Assembly (NCBI RefSeq): GCF_030936135.1
Contig: NC_082595.1
Span: 112,608,334-112,672,333 of the forward strand
Reading direction: 5' to 3'
DNA length: 64,000 nt
DNA from: Gavia stellata
Lineage: Eukaryota; Chordata; Aves; Gaviiformes; Gaviidae
Shown: positions 44,865 through 57,790 of the stretch, in pieces
Layout: every line of letters begins with the position of its first letter
How positions within the stretch are numbered: the stretch's first letter is position 1
The notes under the pieces: model-generated
Told to the model about the DNA's origin: nothing
Database searches by the model: none
Seen by the model: the letters and a program-made list of their open reading frames with translations, nothing else
Translations under genes and position numbers: made by a program

Positions 44865-47800
44865 GTACGCGGGGCCTGCGGCGGGGGGGGGCGGCTGGAG
44901 GCCGCTGGGGCGGGTCAGAGCCCTCCCGGCCGCTCCGGGTCATGCGGGCTCCCTCCTGCGGGGACGGCCGCTCCCCTCGCGCCTGGCCCCGCTCAGAGCC
45001 CGGCGCGGCCGGCAGCCCCGGTGGCGGCGGGGGGGGGGGGGGGGCCTCGGCGCGGCCTCGGCCCGCGGCTGCCCGCGGTGGGGTGCGGAGCGGTGAGGCG
45101 CCGCACGGCCTGGGCGAGCTGCTGGCCTGGCTCTGCCGGCGAGCCTGTCCCGGCGCCGTGCGCTTGCTGAGGCAGGTTTCTTCTTCTGACCTGTTCTCCG
45201 GTTGCTTAATGGTTCTGGGCGCAAATTTGTGTGGAGAGCTTTGTGGGGGAGGGATTACCGCTTCTTATTTGCAAAATGCCGTGATTAACGAGGGCGTAAA
45301 TAATATTAGCGAACAAGTGACATGCACGCTGGTTCTCCTCAGTACCCTCGGTCTTTCATGCAGCAGAACTTGTTGCAGTAGGAGCTACTGAACCGCCTCA
45401 GGTCAGGTAGTGAGTTGTGAACCCCAAGAGGAGAATTTTTATCTTCCAATTCCCACTCTGACAGTCTTTGCTACCGTACTGTTTTCAGGATGGACTTACC
45501 GTAGTTTCTGTGTGGGGCAGGCACGTTAGAGGGTGGGTAAAAGAAAAGGGAAGTTGAGGGGTGGGACAAGGCTGAGAGAGAGGAAAGTAAACAAGCGCGA
45601 GCTGCAGGAGCTGAGCAGAAGTGTTGAAGTGTGAGAGTGCAGCAGATGCTGCCGAGAGCTCTGTCTTTGCAGCGAGATCTGTCCTTGCAACGGGGACTCA
45701 GATCTGCCTAATGGAGAGGGGGAGGCGTTGGCTTCTCTCGTAACCATTCTGAAAGAGGTATCTGTTAAAACAGGACTTGAAAAGTCTGGCTGGAAAGCAA
45801 ATGTAAATAGGCATCTGCGGCTGAGGCTTGCAAGCGCTATTTTAATAAATAGTAATTTATTTGGACCTTGTATTTACAGTTTGAAAGGCATCAAGATAGC
45901 TGTTCCTTTTTCAAGAAATAGGAAGCAGTTAACTATTTTAAGAATATAAGATACTGTCCCACAGGTGAACACTTTGGTACTTCTCTGTATATGCTTTTGT
46001 GTATTTTCTTTAACAATTTCTTTTGAAGAAAGAGTGGAAGAATCTCCAGTGTAGGGTGTAAGTGTGGCCAGATCTTTTTCAGCCTATGTGCACTGCTGTT
46101 CATCCACTGATCTCTTCCAGAATCCACTTAAAGGCTAAAACACGTATTTAGAAAAGCTGCACTGAAAACTGTCAAAACTGAAGGTTACATGTTACCCTGG
46201 GTTGTATACCTAGATTCATGGCAGAGGCAGCCAAAACTAGGAAAAGATGAGTAAATGCTTGCCAAAACCGCAGGTTTGGCAAAGATTTCTATTTGTGTCT
46301 TCAGTGGGAATGTTAAAATATTCTGGTCAAACTCCAACTCCAATCTTCAAAAAGTTTCCCTGCGTTTTTGGTTTGAAATAATGTCTTTTGATTCTTGTCC
46401 TAGCTTGTGTACTCGTATTGGCTCCTCAGCTGCCGGTGGTTGGAGTTCGTAGGGTATATTATAAAACCGCGTTAAGAAATGCGGCAGCTCTCAGGTACCC
46501 TATTCTCCTGCTCCTGAAAGGTAACGTAAGACTCTCCTCAAGCTTGAGAAACCTTCCATTTTGTTTGCAGCGTAGTGTTGCGCCTCTGTGCTTTTTTATG
46601 GAGTGAGCTCTCCGCTCGCTGAGCTCTCTAAGCTGGCTCGCCGTGGGGTGCGGTGAGCCCCGACAGTCACAGGCCAGCATGGAGCTGCAGGGGAAGGGGC
46701 TTGGGGTCGCGGGTTTTGGCGGCAGCTGGCTGTAGACCTGCTTGTCCTGGCAAACTGCCCCGCGGTGGTCCCCGAAGAGCAGCCTGAGGTCATCGCAGCT
46801 GATGTTTCTGTAGTGATTCTGTCCCCTGTCTGCTTCCTCGCTCTCTCTGTCACCTCACCGCTGGTGCTCGTAGTTCAGGGAGCTAAACCAGCAAAAAAAC
46901 ATCGTCCTTATGGTGCTGATCTGGCTTTGTGCCGGCTTAGTTTTCCTAACCAGCTATTTGGGATCAGGGTCCTCCAGTGCAAGGGAGGTGATGGGAGTGT
47001 GGGGAGGGGAGAGGACCAAGGTAATATTCACTTGAACGAGCTTAATCTGTTGTAATAGTTCAGTATTAGCTGGAAACAAGGCGGTAAGTGACACAAGCGT
47101 GGCCTTTCTGTTGGATGGAAGGACCTCGGGTGGGTATATGGATAAAGTGGGTTCAGTGGGATTCAAATTACGCTTGTTCTTAGATGTATAGGAGTATTAA
47201 GTGGAGCGGAATTGCAGTGTGAAGTAAGGAAAGGGTGCCCCGTGCGGGCAGTGCATTCAGGGAGGAAGTTACTGTTGATAAACAACCTTTTTCTTATTTC
47301 CTGGCTCATTCAGTAAACTTGCAGCTGCAGATGACTGTTAACTTGTGACTTTTCTTGGGACAATGGCTGGGTGTCCCTGCAGTTAAAGTTAAAAGCATTA
47401 TTAAGGTAAGAAGCTGATGCTTTATAGTAGACAAGTTTAAGATAATAGTACACAAGTTTAAGATGAATAAAATACGCTGTGTATGTCTCTAACCTGGAGT
47501 ATACTCTTCAGATGCAGTTTGGTTGCTCCACCACAGGACTGTAAAGACACACCGATGGGACAGTGCATATAAAGAAAAGAGATGATTTGTCTGTTCTGCT
47601 GAAAACTAGAACAGGCAGATTACACCTGTACTGGTAAACTCGAGTTTTGGGGCTTGTTTTCTGGCCCCAAGGCCACCTCGCAGAATCTATGTGTATCCGT
47701 ACCGCTGAGCCTCTGTCCTCTGAACTAGATGACCACGTTCACACTGCCTTTGGTGGGCCGTCCTGTGCTAATTCTTGAACTGTGCCGTAAACTGGTGTCC

Positions 47801-50800
47801 GATTTGCAATCTCGCAGGCAGATCTATGCCAGGGACCTTGTACTAACCTAATGGTGCAGACAGCCGGGCTGGTGCCTTTGCAGAGCCCTGCTGTGGCTGA
47901 GCTTAACCGTGTGGCTGCGGCAGGCCGGTGGTCAGTATCAGAAAACTGTAGCTGATGCCTGTTAAGCTGGGGCAGGCGGATGAGAACAAATACTCAGTAG
48001 TACTTGGTTTAGTCGGATTCGGGTAAGCATTATTGTTGCAGCGCTGAACTGATGTTCACAGTGGCTGTGGTTGAAGGGGGTGGGCGCCGTGTTGCGTGTG
48101 GCAATGGGACTTTGGTTGTGCAGCAGAGAAGTTCTGTGCTTTGTTTTGACTGCTCAGGTCTCAGAGTTGTTGCTATTGCTCTTGCTTGTGTTTAACACGG
48201 TCCTCGTGACGCAGCTTTCCGAAACAGGGAGGGACCAGAGCGCAGCCGAATGCTCCGTGCATCTTCCTTCTGCTGTGTGATGGAGCGCTGGGGCGAACGG
48301 GCTGTTGTGGTGTGTTAGTGGCCTGTTTAGATCCAGACGAGAAGTCCCGTTGCTGGAGAGAAGCCACAAACAGGCTGTCTTTGTGCTTTGTTTGCGTGGA
48401 GGGAAGCGTACGCTGTCGTGCGCCAAGTTTGAAGAAATTTGGTGTTTGTTTTTCATGGCAAGTCCCCGTGTGTGATCTGACAAGACAGTTTTCTGCTGTA
48501 CAGCCTCTGAGTACCGAGGCGTAGGGGCGGTGTGAATGTGGGCTGGAGATGGTCTCTGTAAATGCTCCTTGGCCGGCTCCTCGAGGAACACAAAATGCAG
48601 CCTTTTATGTACCTGTTTGTGAGAGGGAACTGCTGCAGCCGTGTTTTTTCCTGCGTGCTGATTTCCTGTTGGGTCAAACTGACTTTGTTGGCTTTGGAGG
48701 GTGGAAATCCAGCGCGAGAATGCCCTTGGGAAAGCAGACAGAGCCCAAACGTGTTGCGGTGGACATCTCTGAAGGCGTAGATGTCGAAGTATGAGTCCTG
48801 TCATGATGCTGGCAGTTACTGTGCAGCTCTTGGGAGGTGAACTCAGCTTCTCTCTTGCTGTAGGGGTTTGTTTGCATCACTTGTGTCAACTGAAGAATTA
48901 AAATGAAAAGACAGGCCATCCCTGAAACGGATAGCGCAGAACATGCGATCTGATCTGGTGTTCGCGGGCCCATCTGCTGTGTCAAACAGAAGGTAACATA
49001 GCGAGGTCAAAAGGCGAAATCAAGTAGAAAGCTTGTTTGTTCGAGGAACAAACGGCATGCTTTTGCAAGTTGACTTTATTAAGGCTGTCCTTTTCATTAA
49101 GGCGCAATTTTCTGCGGGGTGACGGAGTAAGGTGTCTGAGGGATGCTGTTTTTCCCTGCTTTCTCTTAAAAGATGTGTGCAGAAGAGCAGGTGGAAGGAT
49201 CCAAGTTGTAGAAGTTGCCCACTTGTAGACAAGTACCTGAGTCCGTTTGCTCACCCATATACACAAACTGGAAAATCTGCAGAGGTTCCAGGACTGCTGC
49301 AAAAATATACAGAGCTTCGGAGGCTTTTGTAAAACGTTTACTTGAGGGACTGATCAGCCTGGTAGATGATGCTGTTACTGTTTGCTACTTCATATTTCAA
49401 GTGCCTGGCTCCCACTTCTCAATGTGTAGGTCGGCAGAGCTGAACTGTGCTTGCAGATCGGGGGCAGTTTTGAGAGAAAAGTAGAACTAGGTTTAACTGG
49501 GTACAAAATGCACGTGATATCTGAGACCGATTTCTTCGTTTCACCAGTCCTTCGGAGGTCTGATCACTCAATCGGAAAAAATCTGGAGGATGGTTTGGAG
49601 CACAGCAGGCCCTTCCTGGGGAATCTGAGAACTGGCTTTTCGCTTTTAGCGAGGTAGCACTATAGAAGGTTAAATGATTAATCAGAGCTTGTGAAATGAA
49701 CTGATAGTTGAAGCTGGTAAGGCTTCTTGGTTTCTTTTTTTGAGGGGGCTGTTTGTTGCTGTGTGTTAGGTTTTTTGGTGGAGTTTTTGTTTTTTTAATC
49801 CCCTAAGTATTATCACAGCTTCCTTCCCTGTTCTCAGTCTGTGTCCAGGTACAGGACCTGTTTCCACCAAGGACAAGAAGCGGTGGCTAAGGTCGGTCTG
49901 TTATATCTTTTAAATGCTTTTGCAGAGACTTCTGCGGGACAGGCATCATGTGGAGGGTAGCCACTGCTCTGGTGACCAAGCCATTGTACGGCGTTTTTCT
50001 GCCCCGTGACGTATCTACGTGTCTGCTAGCCAGGAAAATACCTTGGCAGTGTTTCTAGAGAAATAGACTCGTGGCTGCACAAGACTGAAGAAAAGTTGGC
50101 GCAAGCTTTGTCACATGTTAATAGAGAACTGCAGTTTTCGCTACTTACTCATACGCATCTCTTATTGACCACAGCACTTGGATGTATTTTTCCTGCTTTT
50201 TTTTTCAAGATTTTTTTTAAGGACTGTAAAAGTCAGCAATTGCTCTTGCAAATGTGACCTCTGTTTTGGCCCAGCGTAGGTTGCATCCACTGGTATCTGC
50301 TCTTCTGGATGCTAGAACTTCTAGTGAACTGAAAGTTGCCTTAAATCCCTCTTGGGAATCTGTAGAGACAAATGGAGGCCTCCTCAATGGAGGCTTAAAA
50401 AATTTGTTCTGATATGGCAATAGAATTTGGAAAGGGCGAGGTGGAGGAATAATCCACTTCAATTGCTGTAGCAAACAGTCAGACTGCAGAATCTGCCCTT
50501 CTTCCAATCACACTAATCCAGTTACTTGCCTGCCATTTTAAAAACTAATTTCCAAGCCCTAGCCCGTGTTCCTGCTAGGAGCTTTAACCTCTTAAAGGCG
50601 TCAAAATCCCTCTGAGTTGTTACACACATGCCGACCTGCTGCTTTGGATGTGTGGTTGTGCTTGCCCTGGCTGGAGTCGAGCAAGCTCGTTTGCCAGCTT
50701 CGTAGCTGATCCGCAGGGTTGACGATGCAATGCTGTGCTAAGGTGTGGCTAATTTTATTATTAGCAGTACAACTTTTAAAAAAGGATACCTGAGGGGGCT

Positions 50801-52984
50801 GGCTCTTGGCTTGAGGGTAGTGGGGTCCGTCTGTCCCAAAGCGTCAATGCACTGGGTGAAATCTGGGAGCGTTATTTCCCCCCTGCAAAGCAGGGTGGGG
50901 GCAGATGTGGGAGCACCCAGCTCAGCAGCGCGGCACGGAAGAGGGAAGGGAGAGCAGCGGTGCCACGCGGGGAATCCCCACCAGCCGCAGAGCATCGCAG
51001 CCCTGCCCGCCAGTGCCTCTCACAGCAAGCTCGGCGTCCGAGGTTTGGGTGACTGTTCACCTTGTCCTGTGCTCCTGCAGGGAACTTCAGTGGTACTGAA
51101 GGATCTTGAACGCGTTTTCTTTATTTCTATTGTTATTTAAAACAATAAATGCAGTTTAGATATTAATTTTAATACGGACCTCAGATGCACTTTTGCTCAG
51201 TCTCTCGTTAACTTTGTTTTAGCATGGAAGGATTTAAAGAGACCATGCAGACTTCCTGGAGCGAGCTCGTCTCTAAAACTGCAAGAGCATCGAAATGGCT
51301 TTTCTGCAAAAGTTGTGGTCTCCTTCTGAACCAGCTGAGAAATGTAGACGTGCAAGCATGTCTCTAGCATTTTTTTGTGCAAGGCTTTTCCAAGTGAGAA
51401 TGTTTGAGAACAAAAGCCAGTTTTGTTTCCCGGATATGGTCTTTGCAGCATCTGCAGAAGGTGGTTAGAATGAACCTAACCATTGTGTAGTAACCAGCAC
51501 GTTGTCTCGTGTCCTAAAGAAATGGAAGAATCATCTTTTACTGAGGTGTAGTTGAATTCTGGGTGTCGTGCAAGCTTTTTCTATTAAAAAGAGGGACATT
51601 CAAATACTTTGTGTTTAAAACCTGTGATTCACAGCCTGCAGTTTTGTGCGCCAAGTGCTATTCGCATTAGCAAGAAGCATGGAGTGATAAAATCGCCCTG
51701 CGAGGGGAATCGGTGGCGAGGAGGAGTCGATATCAGTGCTCTGCCTGCTGCAGGGTTTTGCATCGGGGTGGCTCTGGTCTGACCCACAGGGCTGAACTTT
51801 TGCTACTGCCTGTCACATATGGATGTGCTCTGAACTGAAAGGTGCTCCTCTGGCTTCATCCGGAGGGAATCCGTTGCCTTCTCCACCAGCTGCTCCGGAA
51901 AGTGGGCTGGAGCACGGTAAGTGGAGGCAATTGAGAGCCAGCATCGTGAGTGCTCTCCCGATCAGAGCTGTAAAACTAGAATAATGTAGATGTGATGGGT
52001 AGGTGTTACTGCCCAAACACGCCAATGCTGAAGATCATCCTGTGGCTTTTTGGTTCAATTGTGCGTGTGCGTCTGTTGCCTACAATGAGTGTTAAAACAC
52101 ACCGGAAGCGGATGCTTGATATGTCTAGTTTTTTTCTATGATTGTCAGATTTTCTGCTTATGTGGTTAGCTTAACCTGTTCGGAGGAGTAAAAATAGAGG
52201 GCCAAGAACAGCCAAGACATTTGGTCTAATTCTTCCTGTATCTCTAAAACATCTCTGCTGTAACCAGCTGCGGGATCTCCTCAGAGGGCTGATCTGAGTT
52301 CATGTCCCGAGTGAGGCAGCTTCAGTAGGACATACTGAAAATACTTTCACTGTTATTGAACAGCTTTCAAATAAAATGTGAGAAATTGGATAATCACGGC
52401 TGTCGCTTATGTTCTGCAGATGCTACAAAACTCTGCTTTACGGAGAAGTAGAGCAGCATGACTGTTGTGGAGTTGAGCAGAGACGAAAATTTGGAGGACT
52501 AAGCACGTGAGCTTATAACTTGATAGTTGTGGCAGTAAGATTATGCAAATTTTTTTTTAAAGAGAACCCCTCCAATGATGCAGCGTTCACTCTGTTTCAG
52601 TGCAGAAGCCAAGGGGTGGCAAGTGCTGTGTGCCAGCCCCGTGTGCGGAGAGCGTGGGAGGAGATGGAAGCTGCGGAACTTCCTTTTGCAGGACGTTGTG
52701 GATGCTAAAGGCTTGCACGGACTTGTGGAAATCTGTTGCAGGTTACTAAATACCTGGAAACTCCTCTTATTTTGGAAGTCCCGAGCAGCGTGGAGAATAG
52801 GAGAGCAGCCTCCTGGGACATTGGGATGCTAGATAGTCACACAGACGGTCCATCGAGATCTGCTGTCGCCATGTATGGATTGGTGTTCAAGTGTTTAGTT
52901 CAACCTCAGGCCACGAGAATGGTTTCCTGCTTTTCTGTGTAAATGGAAGATTTCCCTGGTGTGCTGAAGGAACTGGCCAGCGTG

Positions 52985-53520
52985 ATTGCAAGTTGATTCT
53001 TTATTGTCCTTAAAGGGCTGTGGTGACTGGGGAAAGCTCCTCGTGAGTTTAGTGGAAGAGGAAAAATGTCACACATCTTCAAAAGGGCGAGGAGGAGGAT
53101 GTGGGGAAATAGGCCTGGTCATCCTTACTTGGGTCCTGGGGGAGGCAGCGAACAAATACTCCTGGAAGCTGCTTTCTTGTGTGTGTAGGAGAGGAATGGT
53201 TTTTAGGGGACAGCCAGTGTGGATTTACCAAAGGTAAGCTGTTGCTGCACGAGGTGGTGAGATGGGTGGCTCTGTGGCGGAGGACAAAGCAGTGGATGGC
53301 GTTTACCTTGCCTTTAACATAGCTTCTGATGTGGTTTTTCCCGTAGTATCCTTATGACCAAGCCGGTGAGACACAGGCTGGATAAGGAGGTGACGAGGTT
53401 GATGCTGAACTGACTGGACAGCCAGGCACCAAGGTCTGAACAGCCCCGCGGAGCTCCACTGCCTACCGCGCATCAGTGGTGGTCCTTGGGTTCTGGTACA
53501 GAGGCTGATAATGCTGAGCT
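52985..53520 (+). mobile_element. CR1 LINE ORF2 fragment (reverse transcriptase region)
   Basis: An internal CR1 piece, not a 3' end. Phrases such as GACAGCCAGTGTGGATTTAC then CAAAGG, CAGTGGATGGCGTTTACCTT and TAGTATCCTTATGACCAAGC follow the CR1 reverse transcriptase coding order. Frames are broken and no tail is present, so it is a dead, truncated copy. Confidence 0.8.
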
Positions 53521-56500
53521 GATGCCTTGTGTTGGCGTTGGGATGTGTACCAAGGGTTCCTGTGGTGACGGCTAGAACCCTAATACGTCGATCGTCAGGG
53601 CTTGGGGACTTAGGGAACTGTCTGTGGGTGGTCAAGTTTATCATCCTTCCTCTGCTTTTAGAGCAAACCAGGAAAGTAGAACGTCCTCTGTTGCTAAGCG
53701 TGGTTTGGATTGCTGTTCTGCAGACGCATTTCGGGGTTGTCTGTTGTAGCCATAGTGTAACCTGTTTAAATGCTTATGATGCGGCTGTGAATTTATCGTA
53801 TTCCCTTTTAGGGGAAATGACAGCCCTGCTAAGGCAGTTGGTTTGGAGCTGGGTATCTTTTAGATACTGAAATGTAGTCTGATTTGTAATAGTTAACTGT
53901 TGACTCTTCTTTAGAAGTGTACGGTGTGATGATAAATGTGCACGATAAACTTCCTGATTCTTCTCAAATTAGCGTAAATTTATTTGCCTGGTTGAAACCA
54001 GATATATACCTATAGACTTTGCGGCTTCAGGAAGTGGGCATGGAATTATTCAGACAGATGGGTGACGTACTTAATGAGTTTTCTTTAAATTAAAAGAATT
54101 TGCTTTTTTTCCCACTGAGTTTGTATATATATATTAAAAAAAAAAAAGTAGCAACAGGATTAGGGCCTGTTTGCCAGCTCTCCGATAGGTTCAATATGCT
54201 TTTATCTTCAGGTGAATTTAACTGAAAACTTGAGAGCCTGAGAGAGCTCAGTCAATCTAAGGCCAACAGCTGTTGGTAATGCTTTGATGTGAGCATGAAC
54301 TCTGCCTCAACGTATTATAGACAATATTTTGGTTGTATGTGGTTCTGTAGTAGTATAAGAACATCCAAAGGAATCCTTGCTTGAATGCGTTTTTGTTCAC
54401 TCTGGGCCAAACTGATGTGACGACGGTGACTTTGACCAGGCAGCCCTGCCCATGTCATTGCAGTGATGCAACTTCGGGGCAGGAAATTCTGAACTTCTCT
54501 CTTCGGGACAGATTAAAACTTTATTTTTAAGAGCATGAAATAGTGCAGTGCCATTGCTGGTAACTGTATGTTCTCCTAAAACTGTCTTCAGTGGCTTTAT
54601 AGATATTGGACACTGTCTTTCCTTCTGGTAACTGCGCTGGCTCTGCTGGAGTCTGAGTGCACTTACTAGTGTTTTACTGGATTCGGAATTCAAGATTGAT
54701 TTGATAAAATCACTTCGTAAAAATGTCCCTATTCTTCTGGCAAGTCATGCAATTTGTGTTCCACTGGGAAGAATTCTTTCTTCCCCGCTTTCCACGCGGG
54801 GAAACTTGAATTTGCTCTTAAACCTCTTAGAAGACGCAGCAGTAAACATTATCTCTTACAGCTTGCAGTTTTGCTGTTCAGAAGCCTTTTCTGAGCTCAG
54901 TCTGCACTCTGTCCCAATACAGCGTCCCCCCGAGATCAACAAAACCCACTCACTCCTCTTTTCCCCTGTGCTTTCCGGCACGCGATGCACAAATGGAGCG
55001 TGTTGGGGGATTTGTGGCCGCTGAGAAGCTGCGGCAGGCTGGTCTTCCTGGCAGCGGCGGCTTGTGCAATCGAAAAAGACTTCGGCAAGTAAATGGTCAG
55101 TAATACTCGCAGAGCACTGCCTGCGCTGATGCTGTTTCCCTCTGGCAGGTGGTGGATGCTTCAGCAGGATCATATTGGAAAATGACGGTCACTTCTTCAT
55201 TAAAAAGCGTTTTAAACATGAAGCTTTTGGCAAACCTGGCAGGTGATGCTTCAGACAGATGGAGTCTGTGTGCTGTAGCTGGGAGCACGAGTGGGGCTTC
55301 TGCCCCGTTCCCGAGGTGTCCGTCCAGCGGTATATGGGGTCCCCATACACCTGAGGGCTTTGCTCCGCCGTCACGTGGGACATGAGCTCTAGAGCCCGGG
55401 AATCGCGAGCTGTGCTTGGAACAAGCCCGCCTGGATTTGGGCATTGCCACAACTCCTTCTTATAACTCCTTCCAGTAAATTCTGCAGAAATAATTCGCAG
55501 AGCAAGGTGAAAATGGCTAATCACTGTTGTCTTGAGAGCCCCAGGCTTTTAAGCAGGATTCCTCCAGAGTCGGCTCCAGCCAAGTACTTAGTGCATGGCA
55601 CAAGTGCTCTGAAAGGGACCGCAGTTAGTATTTGGTCTGCTTTAGCTGCCAGTGTTTAACTTGCATCTGTCTTCAGCATTCCTTCTTTCTTACCAACCCA
55701 GCGGGGGACTAAGTGGGCGTTGAGAGGGGCTCCTGTAGCAGTCCTTCTTTAAAAGCACGTGCGGTATAAATGTAGTTCTGCTTTCTCCTATACAGTCTTA
55801 TTAAATATCAGTGTACTTCTGCAAGTACGGAATTTGACGTTTACTTTGTCTTTATGTAATGTGAACATAACTCTTCTCATGGCAGAGGCTCAGTGAATAA
55901 CTTCTTGTGCACCTTGTAGTGGAAATTAAATGGCACAATCCGGTCTCTCTCCCAAGTGTGCCAGTCGCTACATCAGCCAGAATGAATTCGGCTCTCCTTA
56001 ACCCCCGTTGAAGGTTAGATCCCATCCTTCCTGCCGTGAAAAAGTCAGCGTTTGTTTCATGGTACTGTCATAACATCCCTTAAACTATCTTTCAGCAGCC
56101 AGTGGGTAGGAAAAGATGAAACTGTTTTGGTGTGGGTTGTGCGAACGACTATCTGCCATTTGAATGGTAAGGTTTAAGGGTTTCAAGCAAGATTACAGTC
56201 TCACTGAGCTAGATAATCTCTGTTTTAAAGTATTAACACACCCCCATCACTTGAAAAGTCTGCTTCTCTCTCATGTAAAATCTTTAAAAGGCAGCTACAG
56301 GTCTTCAGGGTCTCTGCTCACCTCCTTGCGGCTGTTTCCATCTGCACTTGCAGATCTGGGTTCTTGTTGGAAGCTTGAACACCGGAGTTGCTCACAAAAT
56401 GGCAAAGAGAATTGTCTTCTGTCAGCAGTGTTGTTGTGATAATGGGTTTATCCTTAATCAGGAAGATTTTTTTTCATTCATGCCTGAACTCGGATGGGTT

Positions 56501-56808
56501 TTCTTCCACTGAATAAATACCTGTTTTGGAAAGGCAGCTATAGTAAATAACACCCCCATCTTTGCATTCGACGTTCTCGCTTTGGGACATAGTGTGAATT
56601 AACCTGAAAACCACTTGCAGCCCTGGTTATTATCAGTGGCTGTCTTAAATCTTGGAGTGCCACTTGAAACATGCTTAAAATGTTGTTTTTCCTTACTTCC
56701 CTTATGCTGAAAGTGTTTGCAGGGGGTTACCTTACCTTACTTCTGCTGGAGGCTTTCAACTCTTTGCTGCGCAAATATAAATTCTGGAAAAAAAAGAAGT
56801 TGTTTTTT

Positions 56809-56866
56809 CACAGAATCGCTAAGGTTGGAAAAGACCTGTAAGATCATCAAGTCCAACCATTTTCTG
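56809..56866 (-). mobile_element. Very short CR1 3' end, minus strand
   Basis: CAGAATCGCTAAGGTTGGAA followed by AAGACCTGTAAGATCATCAA and GTCCAACCAT, then similarity stops. At under 60 bp this is an extreme 5' truncation. Confidence 0.88.
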
Positions 56867-57534
56867 ACAAAGCTTTTGAGTTGTACATGAGCGCTTAACT
56901 CCAGTAACAAACTGTTGTTATTTACACGGTTCTCTACAAATAGCGTACTTTCCTTAACCAAGTAGCTGATGTACTTCCAATGCCTTTTATTTTGATGCTT
57001 CAGGCCGCTGCGGCTTCCTGTCTATCTTTGACCTGATGTCTCCTCTAGAGCTGTATGCAGCGAAATGTTTTCCAGTCTTAAAAGGAAAGAATGAGTGTTA
57101 AGGTTTCCTCCCTGCTCTAGGGGAGGGAATGTGGAAAACCAATATCCTCCAAAAGAGACGCCTTGGTTCGAGTTATCTACCCCTGTCTTACATGGTTGCT
57201 TGAACGTGAAAATCCGATGGCTCCAGTTAGCCCTGACTTTCCAGGTCATCTCTATCTTCTCATTTTGTGGGTGTTTCAAAAGCTGGAGCTGCAGCGACCT
57301 TGCTGTCTTCTGCTATAACTGCATGGAAGTGAGCGATGGCCCCATGTCTTCTGCATCTCCTCCTGCCTTCTGTCCCTGCGAGCTTCCCACCCCTTGGCCT
57401 TCACAGTGAAGTCTTGCGAGATACTGGTGTCTTGTACGTAATCTGCTTATCCCTCTGTTTCTTTCACCCAGAAACCTCTTGTACATGCTGTGTTGGGTTT
57501 TCTCTGTGTTTCTGCCACTATTCTGAAGGAGTAT

Positions 57535-57790
57535 CGCAGAATCACTAAGGTTGGAAAAGACCTGTAAGATCATCAAGTCCAACCATCAACCCAACCCCAC
57601 CATGCCCACTAAACCATGTCCCGCAGTGCCACGGCCACACGTTCCTTGAACACCACCAGTGATGGTGACTCTACCACCTCCCTGGGCAGCTTATTCCAGT
57701 GTCTCACCACTCTCAGCAAAGACATTTTTCCTAATATCCAGCCTGAACCTCCCCTGGTGCAACTTGAGGCCGTTTCCTCTTGTCCTGAGG
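57535..57790 (-). mobile_element. CR1 LINE 3' fragment, minus strand
   Basis: Reads as the reverse complement of the 42.3 kb copy: CAGAATCACTAAGGTTGGAA at the 3' end, then ACCATGCCCACTAAACCATG, GTGATGGTGACTCTACCACC and CCTAATATCCAGCCTGAACC, ending at TTTCCTCTTGTCCTG. Similarity to the 42.3 kb copy is high by eye. Confidence 0.93.

Larger units (their letters stand above)
43650..45200 (+). promoter_or_regulatory. ASXL2: ASXL2 CpG-island promoter
   Basis: About 1.5 kb of GC- and CpG-rich DNA around the first ASXL2 exon. Visible motifs are a perfect YY1 core AAGATGGCGGC (43902-43912), a perfect NRF1 site CGCGCATGCGCG (44526-44537), GC boxes (44545-44580), an M-box/CLEAR-type E-box GTCACATGAC (44616-44625), and ATATGGCAGCGGC (44651-44663), a looser YY1-like site. 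No TATA box. The start of transcription is probably near 44580-44650, inferred. G runs near 44470 and 45025 may cause polymerase slippage or assembly error. Confidence 0.75.
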